From Salinimonas profundi (GTDB lineage Bacteria > Pseudomonadota > Gammaproteobacteria > Enterobacterales > Alteromonadaceae), in contig NZ_JABBXD010000001.1 of NCBI RefSeq assembly GCF_014750655.1, positions 729,102-793,101 on the forward strand: a DNA stretch of 64,000 nt, given 5' to 3'. Both the position numbers and the translations under genes were made by a program. Below are positions 9,559-18,942 of this stretch, piece after piece. The notes under the pieces were generated by a model. That model did no database searches, was not told the origin of the DNA, and saw only the letters and a program-made list of their open reading frames with translations. Position 1 is the first letter of the stretch, and the number at the start of each line of letters is the position of its first letter.

Positions 9559-10458
9559 TCAGAAGCCTACCACTTTGTTCTTGCCTCTGTTTTTAGCTTC
9601 GTAAAGGAGTTTATCGGCGCGGCGAAGTGTTGTTTCGTGAGAATCGTCATCGGCAGAAATAGCAGTAACGCCGATACTCACTGTCACCTCGATCTCTCCT
9701 GCTGTTAATGAATCGGCCTGAGCTGCAAACTGACTGTTCAACCGTTCGGCGAATGTAATCGCCTGCTTGAGATCGGTATTAGGTAAAACAATGACAAATT
9801 CATCACCGCCAAAACGATAGGCGGCGTCAGCTTCACGCATTTGCTCGCGCAAAATATCCGCAAGCGCCACGATGATTTCGTCGCCTTTATGGTGCCCTTC
9901 TATGTCGTTGACCGATTTGAGGTTATCAAGATCAAGCATAAGCACCGAGGTAGATACATCGTAACGATTAAAGCTGGCTAAGTGTGCGGCAAGATCCTGT
10001 TCAAGACGGCGGCGATTATAAAGCTCAGTCAGTTGATCGGTATCCCCCCAGTAACGAAGCTTTTTTTCTAACTGGTAACGCTCTGATATATTACTGGCAA
10101 CCCAAAGGACAACTGACTCATCGTTCACTTTGAAGTCAAGCGCCTGGATCCTCCCCTCAAACCAAATAGGCTCCTCCGGCCCTTCATCAGGCAAGCCCAG
10201 AACATCTTTATCACTGAGCTGATACTCTTCTACCATCATCTCACCGGATGTGAGCGCTTCATTGATTTTGCGGATAAAATAATCGGCTTTCTCTGGCTTG
10301 AGAACATCATATAGATTCTGACCAACCAGAGACGTACCATCATGGTAATATCGAACATCCTGACCACCGAAAAGCGCCACATACTTTCCGGACGTGGAAA
10401 GAATAAATACGGGATCGGGCAATGATTCCAACACTGACCGCATCTGTTCGATATTCAT
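9559..10458 (-). CDS. PAS-GGDEF diguanylate cyclase
   Basis: A 299-residue cytosolic enzyme. A PAS domain (about 6-128) precedes a GGDEF domain (about 135-299). The active-site motif is intact: GGDEF at 217-221. An inhibitory I-site RxxD is also present (R208, D211), exactly five residues before it, so the enzyme should make c-di-GMP from two GTP and be subject to product inhibition. No EAL or HD-GYP domain is fused. The PAS part may bind a ligand or cofactor; there is no transmembrane segment. A c-di-GMP riboswitch at about 28 kb shows the messenger is read by this genome. Confidence 0.93.
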   Translation of the reverse strand: MNIEQMRSVLESLPDPVFILSTSGKYVALFGGQDVRYYHDGTSLVGQNLYDVLKPEKADYFIRKINEALTSGEMMVEEYQLSDKDVLGLPDEGPEEPIWFEGRIQALDFKVNDESVVLWVASNISERYQLEKKLRYWGDTDQLTELYNRRRLEQDLAAHLASFNRYDVSTSVLMLDLDNLKSVNDIEGHHKGDEIIVALADILREQMREADAAYRFGGDEFVIVLPNTDLKQAITFAERLNSQFAAQADSLTAGEIEVTVSIGVTAISADDDSHETTLRRADKLLYEAKNRGKNKVVGF

Positions 10459-10732
10459 AAGAGCTCAATCATTAACAAACGCATATAAACCAAAGATACA
10501 CTGTTTTCAAGCCAGCGCAAAAGTTTAATACCAAGAAAGTATGACACCTTACTTACCCTTTCGCTTTCTATCTGTCGTAGCGCGTAATTACACCCGATGA
10601 AAGATCAGCTCGCTGTATTAATGTGTATAAGCAACAGGCAGTTGGATGGACATGTTTCCTCTTGGCCTTCATTTTTGTATTGGTAGATAAGATAACGCGT
10701 CACTTGTATAGTCCCCTTATATCGGAGAAGTT

Positions 10733-11179
10733 ATGAGAAAAATATTAGCCGCACTGTCAGCACTTTTATTGTTAGGTGCGTGTACAGACGACAATTCAGT
10801 CAGAACTGGCATTTTCAGTGCCTCAACGGTGGACTGGGAAGTTGCGAAAGATCCGGATTTACCGGGGGTGACCTGTCATGTACAGCATATTTCCGCCAAT
10901 CTTTCTATCAGCGATCCGTCAAACATGTCTATTGCATGCCGACAATCAGGTGAAATTACGCTATTTGATTTAGAAAAGGCTGAAATCGAAGAGCCGAAAA
11001 TGATATTTAAAGAATCAAAATCGATATTTTTTAAATCCATTAAAGTAAGACGCACTTACGATAAAGATAATCAGGTAATTGTTTATACCGCGTTTTCTAC
11101 CAAAGAAACCAGCGGTAGCTTTAAGCATGCTATATCGACAGTGCCGCTGTACGGCACCAGCGCTTTCCAGACTAATTAA
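10733..11179 (+). CDS. creA: CreA family lipoprotein/exported protein
   Basis: A 148-residue protein with the CreA family core: PDLPGVTCHVQHISA, DPSNMSIACRQSGEI and a conserved basic C-terminal half. Unlike E. coli CreA it carries a clear lipobox (LLGAC, with C17 as the lipidated Cys), so it is predicted to be a lipoprotein. CreA is widespread but its function is unknown. It stands alone here; the creBCD genes are not present. A good intrinsic terminator follows about 20 bases after the stop. Confidence 0.88.
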   Translation: MRKILAALSALLLLGACTDDNSVRTGIFSASTVDWEVAKDPDLPGVTCHVQHISANLSISDPSNMSIACRQSGEITLFDLEKAEIEEPKMIFKESKSIFFKSIKVRRTYDKDNQVIVYTAFSTKETSGSFKHAISTVPLYGTSAFQTN

Positions 11180-11198
11180 GCCTTTGTACCACCGCTAA

Positions 11199-11240
11199 AG
11201 TGGGTATGCCATTGCGATACCCACTGCTTTTCACTTTTTC
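11199..11240 (+). terminator. Intrinsic terminator after creA
   Basis: Nine-base arms AGTGGGTAT (11199-11207) and ATACCCACT (11217-11225) with a nine-base loop, followed by the T-rich GCTTTTCACTTTTT. It lies just after the creA stop. Confidence 0.8.
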
Positions 11241-11455
11241 CTCCGATCTATAAATTTAATAATATTCATTTTTCTCTATAAACTCCCGCTATCTCAGCAT
11301 CTTAAGTTCTTCAAATCTTTTGTAGCTTCTCGAGGCTCATCTTAAAAGAGCACTCTCCCCCTTGAATAAACTTTTTCATTTACTATTATGTAACAAATTA
11401 TTAACACCTCAGACCTCCGAGTAGTTGGGAGCCACTTCACGACACAGGATAAATT

Positions 11456-12391
11456 ATGAAAAAAGTTTTGATGCTGATTACGCTCATCACCTCGTTGATG
11501 TTGCCCGCCATGAATGCTCAGGCCTCAACCTATGCCAAGACACAGTATCCCATTGTGCTGGTGCACGGTCTTTTTGGCTTTGATGACGTATTGTGGGTAG
11601 ATTACTTCTATAAAATACCCTACAAACTTTCCAGTCAGGGTGCTGTCGTCTACACCTCTACCGTTTCCCCCGCGAACTCGACAGAAGTACGCGGCGAACA
11701 GTTACTTGCATATATCGATCAGGTGCTGGCACACTCTGGGGCAGATAAAGTAAACCTGATTGGTCATAGCCATGGTGGACCAACCGCGCGTTATGCCGCC
11801 AGTGTTGCGCCACACAAGGTCGCATCGGTTACATCAGTGGGCGGCGTAAACCAGGGCAGCAAAGTAGCAGACATTCTGCGTGCAGGCTTAGCTGAAGGTT
11901 CAACCCTGGAAGGCGTTGCTGCAACAACATTCAATGCGTTTTCCAATCTGCTGGAGCTGATTTCCGGCTCTGGAATTTCAAGCTTACCTACCGACAGTAT
12001 TGCCGCGCTAAATTCTTTATCGACGCAAGGTAGCAAGACGTTTAATGCCCGCTACCCGGAAGGATTACCAAGCAGCTATTGTGCAAATGACGGTAAAATG
12101 CGTGAATCTAACGGTGTTATGTATTTCTCATGGAGTGGTGGCAGTCGCTATACTAACGTACTGGACGCCGCCGACCCCTTTCTGGCGCTGACAGGTTTGT
12201 CTTTCGGAGAGAAGAATGATGGTCTGGTGTCCTCCTGCAGCTCGCGTCTGGGCTACGTCATCCGTGATGATTATCGTATGAACCACCTTGATGAAGTCAA
12301 TCAGACACTGGGTATACACCACTTGTTTGAAACTGATCCCGTACAAGTCTACCTCACCCATGCTAACCGCCTGAAATCACTGGGCTTATAA
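11456..12391 (+). CDS. Secreted triacylglycerol lipase, Pseudomonas LipA type (family I)
   Basis: A 311-residue secreted alpha/beta hydrolase with a signal peptide ending at about A23. The family I lipase triad is visible: nucleophile Ser105 in GHSHGG, Asp255 in KNDGLV and His277 in MNHLDEVNQ. Two cysteines (C209, C261) match the disulphide of Pseudomonas lipases. The oxyanion segment is VLVHGLFGF. These enzymes hydrolyse long-chain triglycerides outside the cell after export through Sec and the type II system. The next gene, starting one base after the stop, is the dedicated foldase, which confirms the subtype. Confidence 0.95.
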   Translation: MKKVLMLITLITSLMLPAMNAQASTYAKTQYPIVLVHGLFGFDDVLWVDYFYKIPYKLSSQGAVVYTSTVSPANSTEVRGEQLLAYIDQVLAHSGADKVNLIGHSHGGPTARYAASVAPHKVASVTSVGGVNQGSKVADILRAGLAEGSTLEGVAATTFNAFSNLLELISGSGISSLPTDSIAALNSLSTQGSKTFNARYPEGLPSSYCANDGKMRESNGVMYFSWSGGSRYTNVLDAADPFLALTGLSFGEKNDGLVSSCSSRLGYVIRDDYRMNHLDEVNQTLGIHHLFETDPVQVYLTHANRLKSLGL

Positions 12392-12392
12392 T

Positions 12393-13373
12393 ATGCAGCG
12401 CCGCGGACAAATACTGTGCACAGGTTTGGCCGTCAGCCTGCTGATCGCAGGCTGGGCGTTACGGTTTGGTTTTGGTGTATCGCAGACTCAGCCTGCCACA
12501 TCAAAGCCCCCTGTCGCGGTATCCGTCCCGTCGTCGGCACTCCGGTTTCACTCCGGTACTGAAGCTAACAATGACAAACATTACACGCGTACCGCGGTAA
12601 GTGGCAGGCATTTTTCCTTAAGTGAAAATACCAGACTCGAATTCGATCGGTTTATTTTTAACAATGAGGGAAGCGCGCCACAGGTATTGAAAAAACGCTA
12701 TGCAGAAGAAGTGGTCGCACCGCAGTTTGAGCCCATTTCTGCCAGTTACTTAATTGATTTGTTTACTCGCTATATTGATTATAAAGCTCAGTTGAAAGCA
12801 CTGGATGAGCCGGTCATGAGTACAGATATAAAGGCCATGGCTAATCGGCTACAACTTAAGCAGGATCTACAGCAAACACTGTTTAGTGAAAAAGAGTATG
12901 ATTATTTGTTTGCTCAGGATGCCGCTTATGACACTGCAGCGCTTGAACGACTGCAGATAGCCGCAGATGATGGATTATCGGCACAGCAAAAAGCCCGGTA
13001 TATCGAAAGTCAGCTTGATACTTTACCCGACGCACAAAAGCAAAGTTTTCAACCAAGTATTCATGTAAACAGGCTTAATTCACTGCAGCGCAACTTTGAC
13101 AATCCGGAAACGCGCTATCAGGCGGTGTCTGCTGAATTCGGGCATGAAGTCGCACAGCGTCTGAATAAGGCTGCAGATAACCAGTCTCGCTGGCAGCAAA
13201 AAGTGAAGTCATTTAAACGATGGCGCGAAAATCTGAACAATTCGGTCGAACTCTCCGCTGAACAGATAAATGCCCAGGTCAGACAAAAAAGAGAGTCTAT
13301 GTTTTCCGCTACAGAGCAGCGCAGATTGCAGGTTTATCTTGAAAACCCCACGTTGCTAAAAGAAGGCAAATGA
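12393..13373 (+). CDS. Lipase-specific foldase (LifO-type lipase chaperone)
   Basis: A 326-residue membrane-anchored periplasmic protein: one helix at about 8-28, a Pro/Ala-rich linker, then an all-helical chaperone domain. It matches lipase foldases by size, topology, position right after the lipase, and features such as the QQTLFSEKEYDYLF-like segment and the C-terminal arrangement of helices. Foldases wrap around their lipase and lock the active fold before type II secretion. The family signature RxxFDY(F/C)L(S/T)A is only partly kept: R81, F84 and D85 remain, but the rest reads RFIFN. Confidence 0.88.
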   Translation: MQRRGQILCTGLAVSLLIAGWALRFGFGVSQTQPATSKPPVAVSVPSSALRFHSGTEANNDKHYTRTAVSGRHFSLSENTRLEFDRFIFNNEGSAPQVLKKRYAEEVVAPQFEPISASYLIDLFTRYIDYKAQLKALDEPVMSTDIKAMANRLQLKQDLQQTLFSEKEYDYLFAQDAAYDTAALERLQIAADDGLSAQQKARYIESQLDTLPDAQKQSFQPSIHVNRLNSLQRNFDNPETRYQAVSAEFGHEVAQRLNKAADNQSRWQQKVKSFKRWRENLNNSVELSAEQINAQVRQKRESMFSATEQRRLQVYLENPTLLKEGK

Positions 13374-13466
13374 AGGGGTCGCCCTCTTTTAGTGCGCTGC
13401 CATCACCACACTCATCTTATCTGAGTGATGGACGCTGTTTGAACGCTGAACTTAGCATTGACACGC

Positions 13467-14180
13467 TTACTCAAACATTTCGCCAAGGAAAGCTTTAAAC
13501 AGGTCCCATGCGCGTTCGGAGGCCTGTTTGTTGTATTTCAGTCCTAACTCATCGTTGCTTGCATCAGGATTAGTAAACGCATGGGAGACACCACCGAAAA
13601 TGTGTAATTGCCAATCGGCATTTCGCTTCGTCATCTCATTGCCAAAGCTGACCAGCGCATCCGGATCAGCCATGGGATCATCGAACCCCTGGAAACACAT
13701 TACTTTGGGCAGAATATCATCACTTCCTGGTTTACCCGGCTTACCAATGACCGCGTGAAAGGCAGACACACCCAGCACCGGGGCATTCGTGCGCGCCATG
13801 TCCAGCGCACAAAGGCCGCCAAAGCAAAATCCGGTTACCGACACATTATTCTCGTCTGTTTCAGGCTGTTCGCACATTGCAGCCAGTGCGCCTCGTAGTC
13901 GTTGCTGTAGTTCATCGCGATCTTCAACCAAAGGCGTCATCAACGCCTGATTTTCCTCGATTGTCTCACCGCGCACATCCTTACCATAAACATCGGCAGC
14001 AAAGGCGGTGTAGCCTAGTTCAGCGATACGTTTAGCGGTTTCCTCCTCGTGCTCTTTACGACCTCCCCACGCATGACAGACCATAACAGTCGGACGTGAT
14101 TGTTGTCCGTCAGTGGCCAGTAAACCTTCAAAAACCTTTCCGTTAACCGTGTATTCAATGGTGCGTGTGGTAATTGCCAT
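13467..14180 (-). CDS. Dienelactone hydrolase family protein
   Basis: A 237-residue cytosolic alpha/beta hydrolase of the DLH type. The nucleophile is Cys119 in GFCFGG rather than Ser; Asp168 in FQGFDDP and His200 in GVSHAF complete the triad. The family cleaves dienelactones in aromatic breakdown, but many members of this subgroup have unknown substrates, and no aromatic catabolic genes are adjacent. It lies alone on the minus strand, converging with the lipase pair. Confidence 0.9.
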   Translation of the reverse strand: MAITTRTIEYTVNGKVFEGLLATDGQQSRPTVMVCHAWGGRKEHEEETAKRIAELGYTAFAADVYGKDVRGETIEENQALMTPLVEDRDELQQRLRGALAAMCEQPETDENNVSVTGFCFGGLCALDMARTNAPVLGVSAFHAVIGKPGKPGSDDILPKVMCFQGFDDPMADPDALVSFGNEMTKRNADWQLHIFGGVSHAFTNPDASNDELGLKYNKQASERAWDLFKAFLGEMFE

Positions 14181-14440
14181 AAAAACCTCAATTGGTGAAA
14201 AATCGATGAATGCCAGGGTGATAACTGACTACACAGTCAGTATCAGTGAAGTAGTTTAGTTACGGCATCAGCAATGATTAGTTCATACCGGGCGTACAGA
14301 GAGTAAACAACCGCCCACGGAAATAAAAAATGCCCGCGCAGGAAGAATCTGTCTCAGGTAATTTTATGATAACATCGCTATTCGCGGTAACACTTCTGCC
14401 GCACTACCAGACACTGACATTTAACTTGTAGATTGATGCT

Positions 14441-15313
14441 ATGCAAACGACAAACTCAACACGCTTAAATAAATTTATCAGCGAAACCGGCTTTTGTTCG
14501 CGCCGTGATGCCGATAAATATATTGAACAGGGTGCAGTACAAATCAATGGCGTGCGAGCTGAAGTTGGAACAAAGGTCGTGCCTGGCGATACGGTCAAAG
14601 TAAACGGAAAGCTGATTAAACCTGCTGACAAAAGTAAATTTGTCGTTCTGGCTTTAAATAAACCTGTTGGGGTGGTAAGCACGACTGACAGCGCTGAAAG
14701 AGCAAACATTGTTAATCACGTACGATACAAAGAGCGCATATTCCCTATCGGTCGGCTTGATAAAGACTCACAGGGGCTTATTTTCCTTACCAATAACGGT
14801 GATTTGGTCAATAAGGTTTTACGGGCAGGAAATCAACACGAAAAAGAATATGTCGTTACGGTAAATAAGCCTGTCACTGATGAATTTTTAAAAGGCATGC
14901 GCAGTGGTGTACCTATTCTGGGGACGACAACCAAGCGTTGTAAAGTCACAAAAGAAGGTCATTTCTCGTTTAAAATAATCCTGATAGAAGGCCTTAATCG
15001 CCAGATTCGTCGGATGTGTAGTTACTTTGACTTTGAGGTAACCAGATTGGAACGCATCCGAATCATGAATGTAAACCTGAAGGGATTGAAAACCGGTCAG
15101 TGGCGTGAATTATCCAAAGATGAACTTTCAACGCTGTTAAAATCGGTTGAACATTCATCTTCTGAAGCCCCTGTCGGCCATAGAAGTTCGCGCCCCAAAC
15201 CGACCGGAAGCCGTAATGCAAATACGCCGAAGCCGGGTAAAAGCCGCTCAAAAAACCGCACGGGCAATACACTTAGCTTGAGCGCAAATCGCAAAGGTAA
15301 GGGAGCGCGCTGA
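14441..15313 (+). CDS. rluF: 23S rRNA pseudouridine(2604) synthase RluF
   Basis: A 290-residue enzyme: S4 RNA-binding domain at about 8-60 followed by the RsuA/RluB-type pseudouridine synthase domain, with catalytic Asp107 in [11 protein letters not shown]. The N-terminal arrangement and [15 protein letters not shown] fit RluF, which modifies U2604 (and U2605) of 23S rRNA. The C terminus has a basic, low-complexity tail from about residue 235 (Ser, Pro, Lys, Arg-rich) that probably adds RNA affinity. RluF rather than RluB/RluE is judged by pattern and length. Confidence 0.87.
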   Translation: MQTTNSTRLNKFISETGFCSRRDADKYIEQGAVQINGVRAEVGTKVVPGDTVKVNGKLIKPADKSKFVVLALNKPVGVVSTTDSAERANIVNHVRYKERIFPIGRLDKDSQGLIFLTNNGDLVNKVLRAGNQHEKEYVVTVNKPVTDEFLKGMRSGVPILGTTTKRCKVTKEGHFSFKIILIEGLNRQIRRMCSYFDFEVTRLERIRIMNVNLKGLKTGQWRELSKDELSTLLKSVEHSSSEAPVGHRSSRPKPTGSRNANTPKPGKSRSKNRTGNTLSLSANRKGKGAR

Positions 15314-15471
15314 CATTGTCATTTCTCTTCAGGATAGTGTTGAGTGGACGAAAAACCTTTGATTGACTGAAAAATCAGTTCCTTACAGCTTCAGGCGGTA
15401 CGTTTTTACATCGAAAGTTGCTGTACAAAAAGTAACCCTATGATTTTATTGGCACTTTTTGGAAATAGTGC

Positions 15472-15500
15472 TTGACCTATCGGCTTCTGATCATTAAGAT
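15472..15500 (+). promoter_or_regulatory. Sigma-70 promoter of tRNA-Tyr
   Basis: A -35 TTGACC (15472-15477), a 17-base spacer and a -10 TAAGAT (15495-15500) lie about 70 bases before the tRNA. The GC-containing GCACTCC after the -10 box is of the kind seen at stringently controlled stable-RNA promoters. Confidence 0.75.
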
Positions 15501-15570
15501 GCACTCCTCAAATGGCGCAGGGCCAGTTAGCAAACTAGCACTGTTTATCCTGTTGCTGTTTACGTAATGT

Positions 15571-15655
15571 GGAGTGGTACCCAAGCGGTCAACGGGAGCA
15601 GACTGTAAATCTGCCGGCTCAGCCTTCGCAGGTTCGAATCCTGCCCGCTCCACCA
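15571..15655 (+). tRNA. tRNA-Tyr (GTA)
   Basis: A class II tRNA of 85 bases including the encoded CCA. The acceptor stem GGAGTGG (15571-15577) pairs with CCGCTCC (15645-15651) with one G-T pair. The anticodon GTA is at 15605-15607, flanked by CT and AA in the loop. The T arm contains GGTTCGAATCC. A long variable arm (GCTCAGCCTTCGCA region) is present, as bacterial tRNA-Tyr requires. It is a single copy here, with a T-rich tail just after the CCA. Confidence 0.97.
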
Positions 15656-15825
15656 TATTTTTTCGCTATGTGCGATATCTATCGGTGCGCCCGCACTAAA
15701 CCAATCAATTTACCTGGTCGTTGCTGTCATCAATGACGCTGTATTCGTTATAGTTAGCAAGCCCACTGCTTAATCCGACATTGAGCGTGCACAGTATTTC
15801 GGGCGATCGCCGCGCCCCGTTGAAA

Positions 15826-16824
15826 TTAGCGCTTTTTCATGCGCTCGCTCTGCGCCTGTCGCTTTTCGTTTCGTTTTTCTTTGCGATCCCGTTTTTGCGG
15901 TGTCAGCGACCCTTCTTTGAATCGCTGTTTACGTTTATCTTTATCCGCCTTTTTCCTGGCCGCGGCTTCTTCCACTTCCCGATTTTCGCTGATGACCATT
16001 TCAGGTGTCTCCAGGGTAATCTTGCCCAGTTTCCCTGATTGCAATTCTTTGAGCAGAATCTCGCAAATCTTGTGCAGATTGACCCTGCCCCCGGTCATAA
16101 TGGCGCCACGTTTTTTCGCAGCCGCTTCTAAAAACGCCAGTTCGGTATCCGGCAGTTCATCCAGCTGATACCGTTCCTGCATTAGCTGGGGGTACGCTTT
16201 TATCAGATAATCCGCAGCAAAAAAGCCCACATCATCATATTCCATCGCGGTATTTTTAACCGCGCCAGAGGCCGCCAAACGATAAATTGACTGGGGATTT
16301 TCCACCTTGGGCCATAGTACTCCGGGCGTGTCATACAATACGATGCCACTCCCTAAATTTATTCGTTGCTGCCCCTTGGTCACCGCAGGCTCATTACCGG
16401 TCTTGGCTATGGTGCGTTGCGCCAGAATGTTTATCAGCGTGGATTTGCCTACGTTCGGGATCCCGGTAATCATTGCGTTAATTGATTTAATATGGGCATC
16501 TTTTTGCGCACAGACACTTCGAATAAGATTAATAATCTGCTTGCTGCCAGCCGGGTTGTCACTTGAGGTAGTGATGGTTTTTACCCCTCGCTCTGATTCA
16601 AGATGCGTTTGCCAGCGTGCGGTAAGCGCAGGATCGGCTAAATCAAATTTATTCAGAATCTTTATGCAGGGTTTGTCCCCTCTGATACGGGCTATCTCAG
16701 GGTTTTCGCTGGAAAAAGGAATACGCGCATCAAGCACCTCGATCAACACATCGACTTGCTTCAAAGATTCCTTTATTTCTTTCAGGGCTTTATGCATGTG
16801 CCCGGGAAACCAATGTAACGCCAC
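15826..16824 (-). CDS. YlqF/RbgA-family ribosome biogenesis GTPase
   Basis: A circularly permuted GTPase of about 332 residues. I chose the GTG at 16824, giving MALHWFPGHM as in homologues, with an AGGA ribosome site just upstream; a TTG at 16842 is the longer option. Motifs occur in permuted order: NKFD (G4) comes before GIPNVGKST (G1), followed by DTPG (G3). The family assembles the large ribosomal subunit in Bacillus; gammaproteobacterial members are less studied. The C terminus ends in a very basic Lys/Arg-rich tail (about the last 60 residues) that probably binds rRNA. Confidence 0.88.
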   Translation of the reverse strand: MALHWFPGHMHKALKEIKESLKQVDVLIEVLDARIPFSSENPEIARIRGDKPCIKILNKFDLADPALTARWQTHLESERGVKTITTSSDNPAGSKQIINLIRSVCAQKDAHIKSINAMITGIPNVGKSTLINILAQRTIAKTGNEPAVTKGQQRINLGSGIVLYDTPGVLWPKVENPQSIYRLAASGAVKNTAMEYDDVGFFAADYLIKAYPQLMQERYQLDELPDTELAFLEAAAKKRGAIMTGGRVNLHKICEILLKELQSGKLGKITLETPEMVISENREVEEAAARKKADKDKRKQRFKEGSLTPQKRDRKEKRNEKRQAQSERMKKR

Positions 16825-16912
16825 GTTATCTTTCCTTTGCAATGATTAATGTGAAAACCGTCTTTCTCAGCCTGGTTACGACACAGATGAAATTAGCACA
16901 GACAGCAACGGT

Positions 16913-17650
16913 TTATAGAGACAACTGATACACAGACAATGTCACTGCACTGGCCAGATTTAATGAGTCAATGTGTCCACTGCCGCTAATGGTGAACGCT
17001 TGGGCGTCACATTTTTGCAGCGCGTCAAAAGGCACGCCCCGGGCTTCGTTACCAAACAGGTAGCAGTCAAAATCTTTAAACGTAATATCGCTGATACTGG
17101 TGCCCTGCATATCCAGATAAGCAAACGTACCAAAACGCGTGGACAGACTCGCCAGAGTTACATCCATCTCAATAGGAACATGAAATATCGCGCCCATGCT
17201 TGCACGCACAACCTTCGCGTTATACGGATCGACACTACCCGGGCTAAGCAGCAGGCGGCATTGGCCAAACCATGCGAGGCTTCGCAAAATAGTACCCAGA
17301 TTGCCTGGATCCTGAACTTCGTGAAGATAGATACAGCGTTCCGTTTGTGTCAGTGATTCTAAGTGAGCTTCAGGCAGGGGAACAGTAGCAATTATCCCCT
17401 GCGGTGTTTTGGTTCCGCTCAATTGCGCCATTTGCCGCTGATTAATGGTTTTGACCACATACTGATGCTGCAACTGATGGATGCATTTTTCACTGTCAGC
17501 AGTAACGTATACTGTTACCCTGGCGCGTAAGGCATCATCAATACCGGCTTTATCAAGCTCCAGTAAAAGATGTTCGCCTTCAATCAGGTAGTAGCCAAAC
17601 TGAGAGCGGTACTTTTTTTGATGAAGTTTTTTAACATCGTCCAGTTTCAT
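16913..17650 (-). CDS. TrmH/SpoU-family RNA 2'-O-methyltransferase
   Basis: A 245-residue SPOUT methyltransferase. A substrate-binding N-terminal domain (YLIEGEHLL) precedes the knotted catalytic domain, with motif 1 region HEVQDPGNLGTILR, motif 2 LFGNEARGV and motif 3 SLNLASAVTLSVYQ. These enzymes use S-adenosylmethionine to methylate the 2'-OH of rRNA or tRNA nucleotides; the target nucleotide here is not evident. It lies just upstream of, and on the same strand as, the YlqF-type GTPase (about 70 bases away), which fits a shared ribosome-maturation theme. Confidence 0.88.
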   Translation of the reverse strand: MKLDDVKKLHQKKYRSQFGYYLIEGEHLLLELDKAGIDDALRARVTVYVTADSEKCIHQLQHQYVVKTINQRQMAQLSGTKTPQGIIATVPLPEAHLESLTQTERCIYLHEVQDPGNLGTILRSLAWFGQCRLLLSPGSVDPYNAKVVRASMGAIFHVPIEMDVTLASLSTRFGTFAYLDMQGTSISDITFKDFDCYLFGNEARGVPFDALQKCDAQAFTISGSGHIDSLNLASAVTLSVYQLSL

Positions 17651-18058
17651 AACAACCTGCTAAGTATCAATCCCGAAAAGTGCATGCTGTGCGTTGTCGG
17701 CACGAGCGTTACCCGAAATAGCGTAGCCAGAGACCTGTATGAGTGCCACGCGATAAATCAAATCTATCTGGCGCTGATATCGCTATCACATTATCCGGGG
17801 TCTGAAACGGTAGATAAAAAATACAATCAGAATTAAGCATGCTGCTGACTGAATTTACCGCCGACAAGTCTAAAGTAGCGTGGATAAAACTCAAGCTTTC
17901 TTGCCTGTTTCCCTTATTAACCGCCCATTAATCCGCCTTTATCAAGCGCCAGCTTCTGCTTAGTCGACATCCGCGGTTCTGGCCCGCCACCAACAGGGCT
18001 TGCATCTTGCACTTATTGCTGCTCCTATAATGGCTCATTTTGTCACTGAGAGTAATCA
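17651..18058. other. Intergenic stretch without a convincing gene
   Basis: These 408 bases separate the divergent methyltransferase and kynurenine-unit genes. Short open frames exist on both strands but lack homology patterns and good ribosome sites. Promoters for both flanks are expected; none stands out. Confidence 0.45.
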
Positions 18059-18934
18059 ATGCGCGTTTGGTTGTTGTTTGCAGCTGTAATAATGATAAGT
18101 GGGTGTCAGCTTCTCAGGTCCGCCGATAAAACTGGCCGCGAGAATGACAATGAAATAACAAAAACAGACTGGGGGACTTACCCATCTGCTCAGGCGGTGA
18201 GCTTCTCAGAGGTACTTGCTCTGGATTATGACGAGGCAACCGCAACCCTTTCATACGGTGACGACCCTTTACAATTTGGTAAACTCTGGTTACCTGACGA
18301 CAAAACAGCGCCTCCCCCGCTGCTCATTTTTGTTCATGGCGGTTGCTGGTTATCGGCGTATGACATTACGCACAGCTATGCTATGGCCACAGCGCTGAAA
18401 AATGCAGGATTCGCTGTCTGGTCAGTTGAATATCGTCGCACCGGCGATCCGGGAGGCGGCTGGCCGGGAAGCCTTGATGATGTAGTCAAGTCTATTGATT
18501 TTATTCATCAACAGAAGCAATACACATTTGACCGTCAACAGATAACCCTGGCAGGACATTCCGCCGGAGGGCATCTGGCGATGCTGGCTGTACAGCAACT
18601 CTCCGGGCCAATCGGTCACGTTATAGGTCTGGCACCTATCATCGATATTGAAAAATATGCCAGAGGAAGCAACAGCTGCCAGCGTGCTACTACTGAATTT
18701 ATGCGCGGAACACCTCAGCGGCGGCCGTCGCAATACCAGCAAGCCAGCCTGGTAAATGCACAATTTGAAAAAAGCGTGACAATTTTCACCGGCGATAAAG
18801 ACAGTATTGTACCGCTACCTGATAATCCGCTACCTGCAGTATCATTTACCTCTGTTAAAAATGCCGGACACTTTGACTGGCTTCATCCTGGTACACCAGC
18901 CTTTGCGGCTTTCATGGAAAAACTGAAAAAATAA
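18059..18934 (+). CDS. Lipoprotein alpha/beta hydrolase, candidate kynurenine formamidase
   Basis: A 291-residue esterase of the BD-FAE/kynurenine-formamidase type. It shows the oxyanion motif HGGCW at 93-97, nucleophile Ser168 in GHSAGGH, a likely acid Asp248 in TGDKDSI and His271 in AGHFDW. It begins with a lipobox (MISGC, Cys16), so it should be a membrane-tethered lipoprotein outside the cytosol. It ends eight bases before kynureninase on the same strand. That context suggests it hydrolyses N-formylkynurenine to kynurenine. The location is odd, since kynureninase itself is cytosolic. A general carboxylesterase is the alternative. Confidence 0.75.
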   Translation: MRVWLLFAAVIMISGCQLLRSADKTGRENDNEITKTDWGTYPSAQAVSFSEVLALDYDEATATLSYGDDPLQFGKLWLPDDKTAPPPLLIFVHGGCWLSAYDITHSYAMATALKNAGFAVWSVEYRRTGDPGGGWPGSLDDVVKSIDFIHQQKQYTFDRQQITLAGHSAGGHLAMLAVQQLSGPIGHVIGLAPIIDIEKYARGSNSCQRATTEFMRGTPQRRPSQYQQASLVNAQFEKSVTIFTGDKDSIVPLPDNPLPAVSFTSVKNAGHFDWLHPGTPAFAAFMEKLKK

Positions 18935-18942
18935 GTGAGTCT

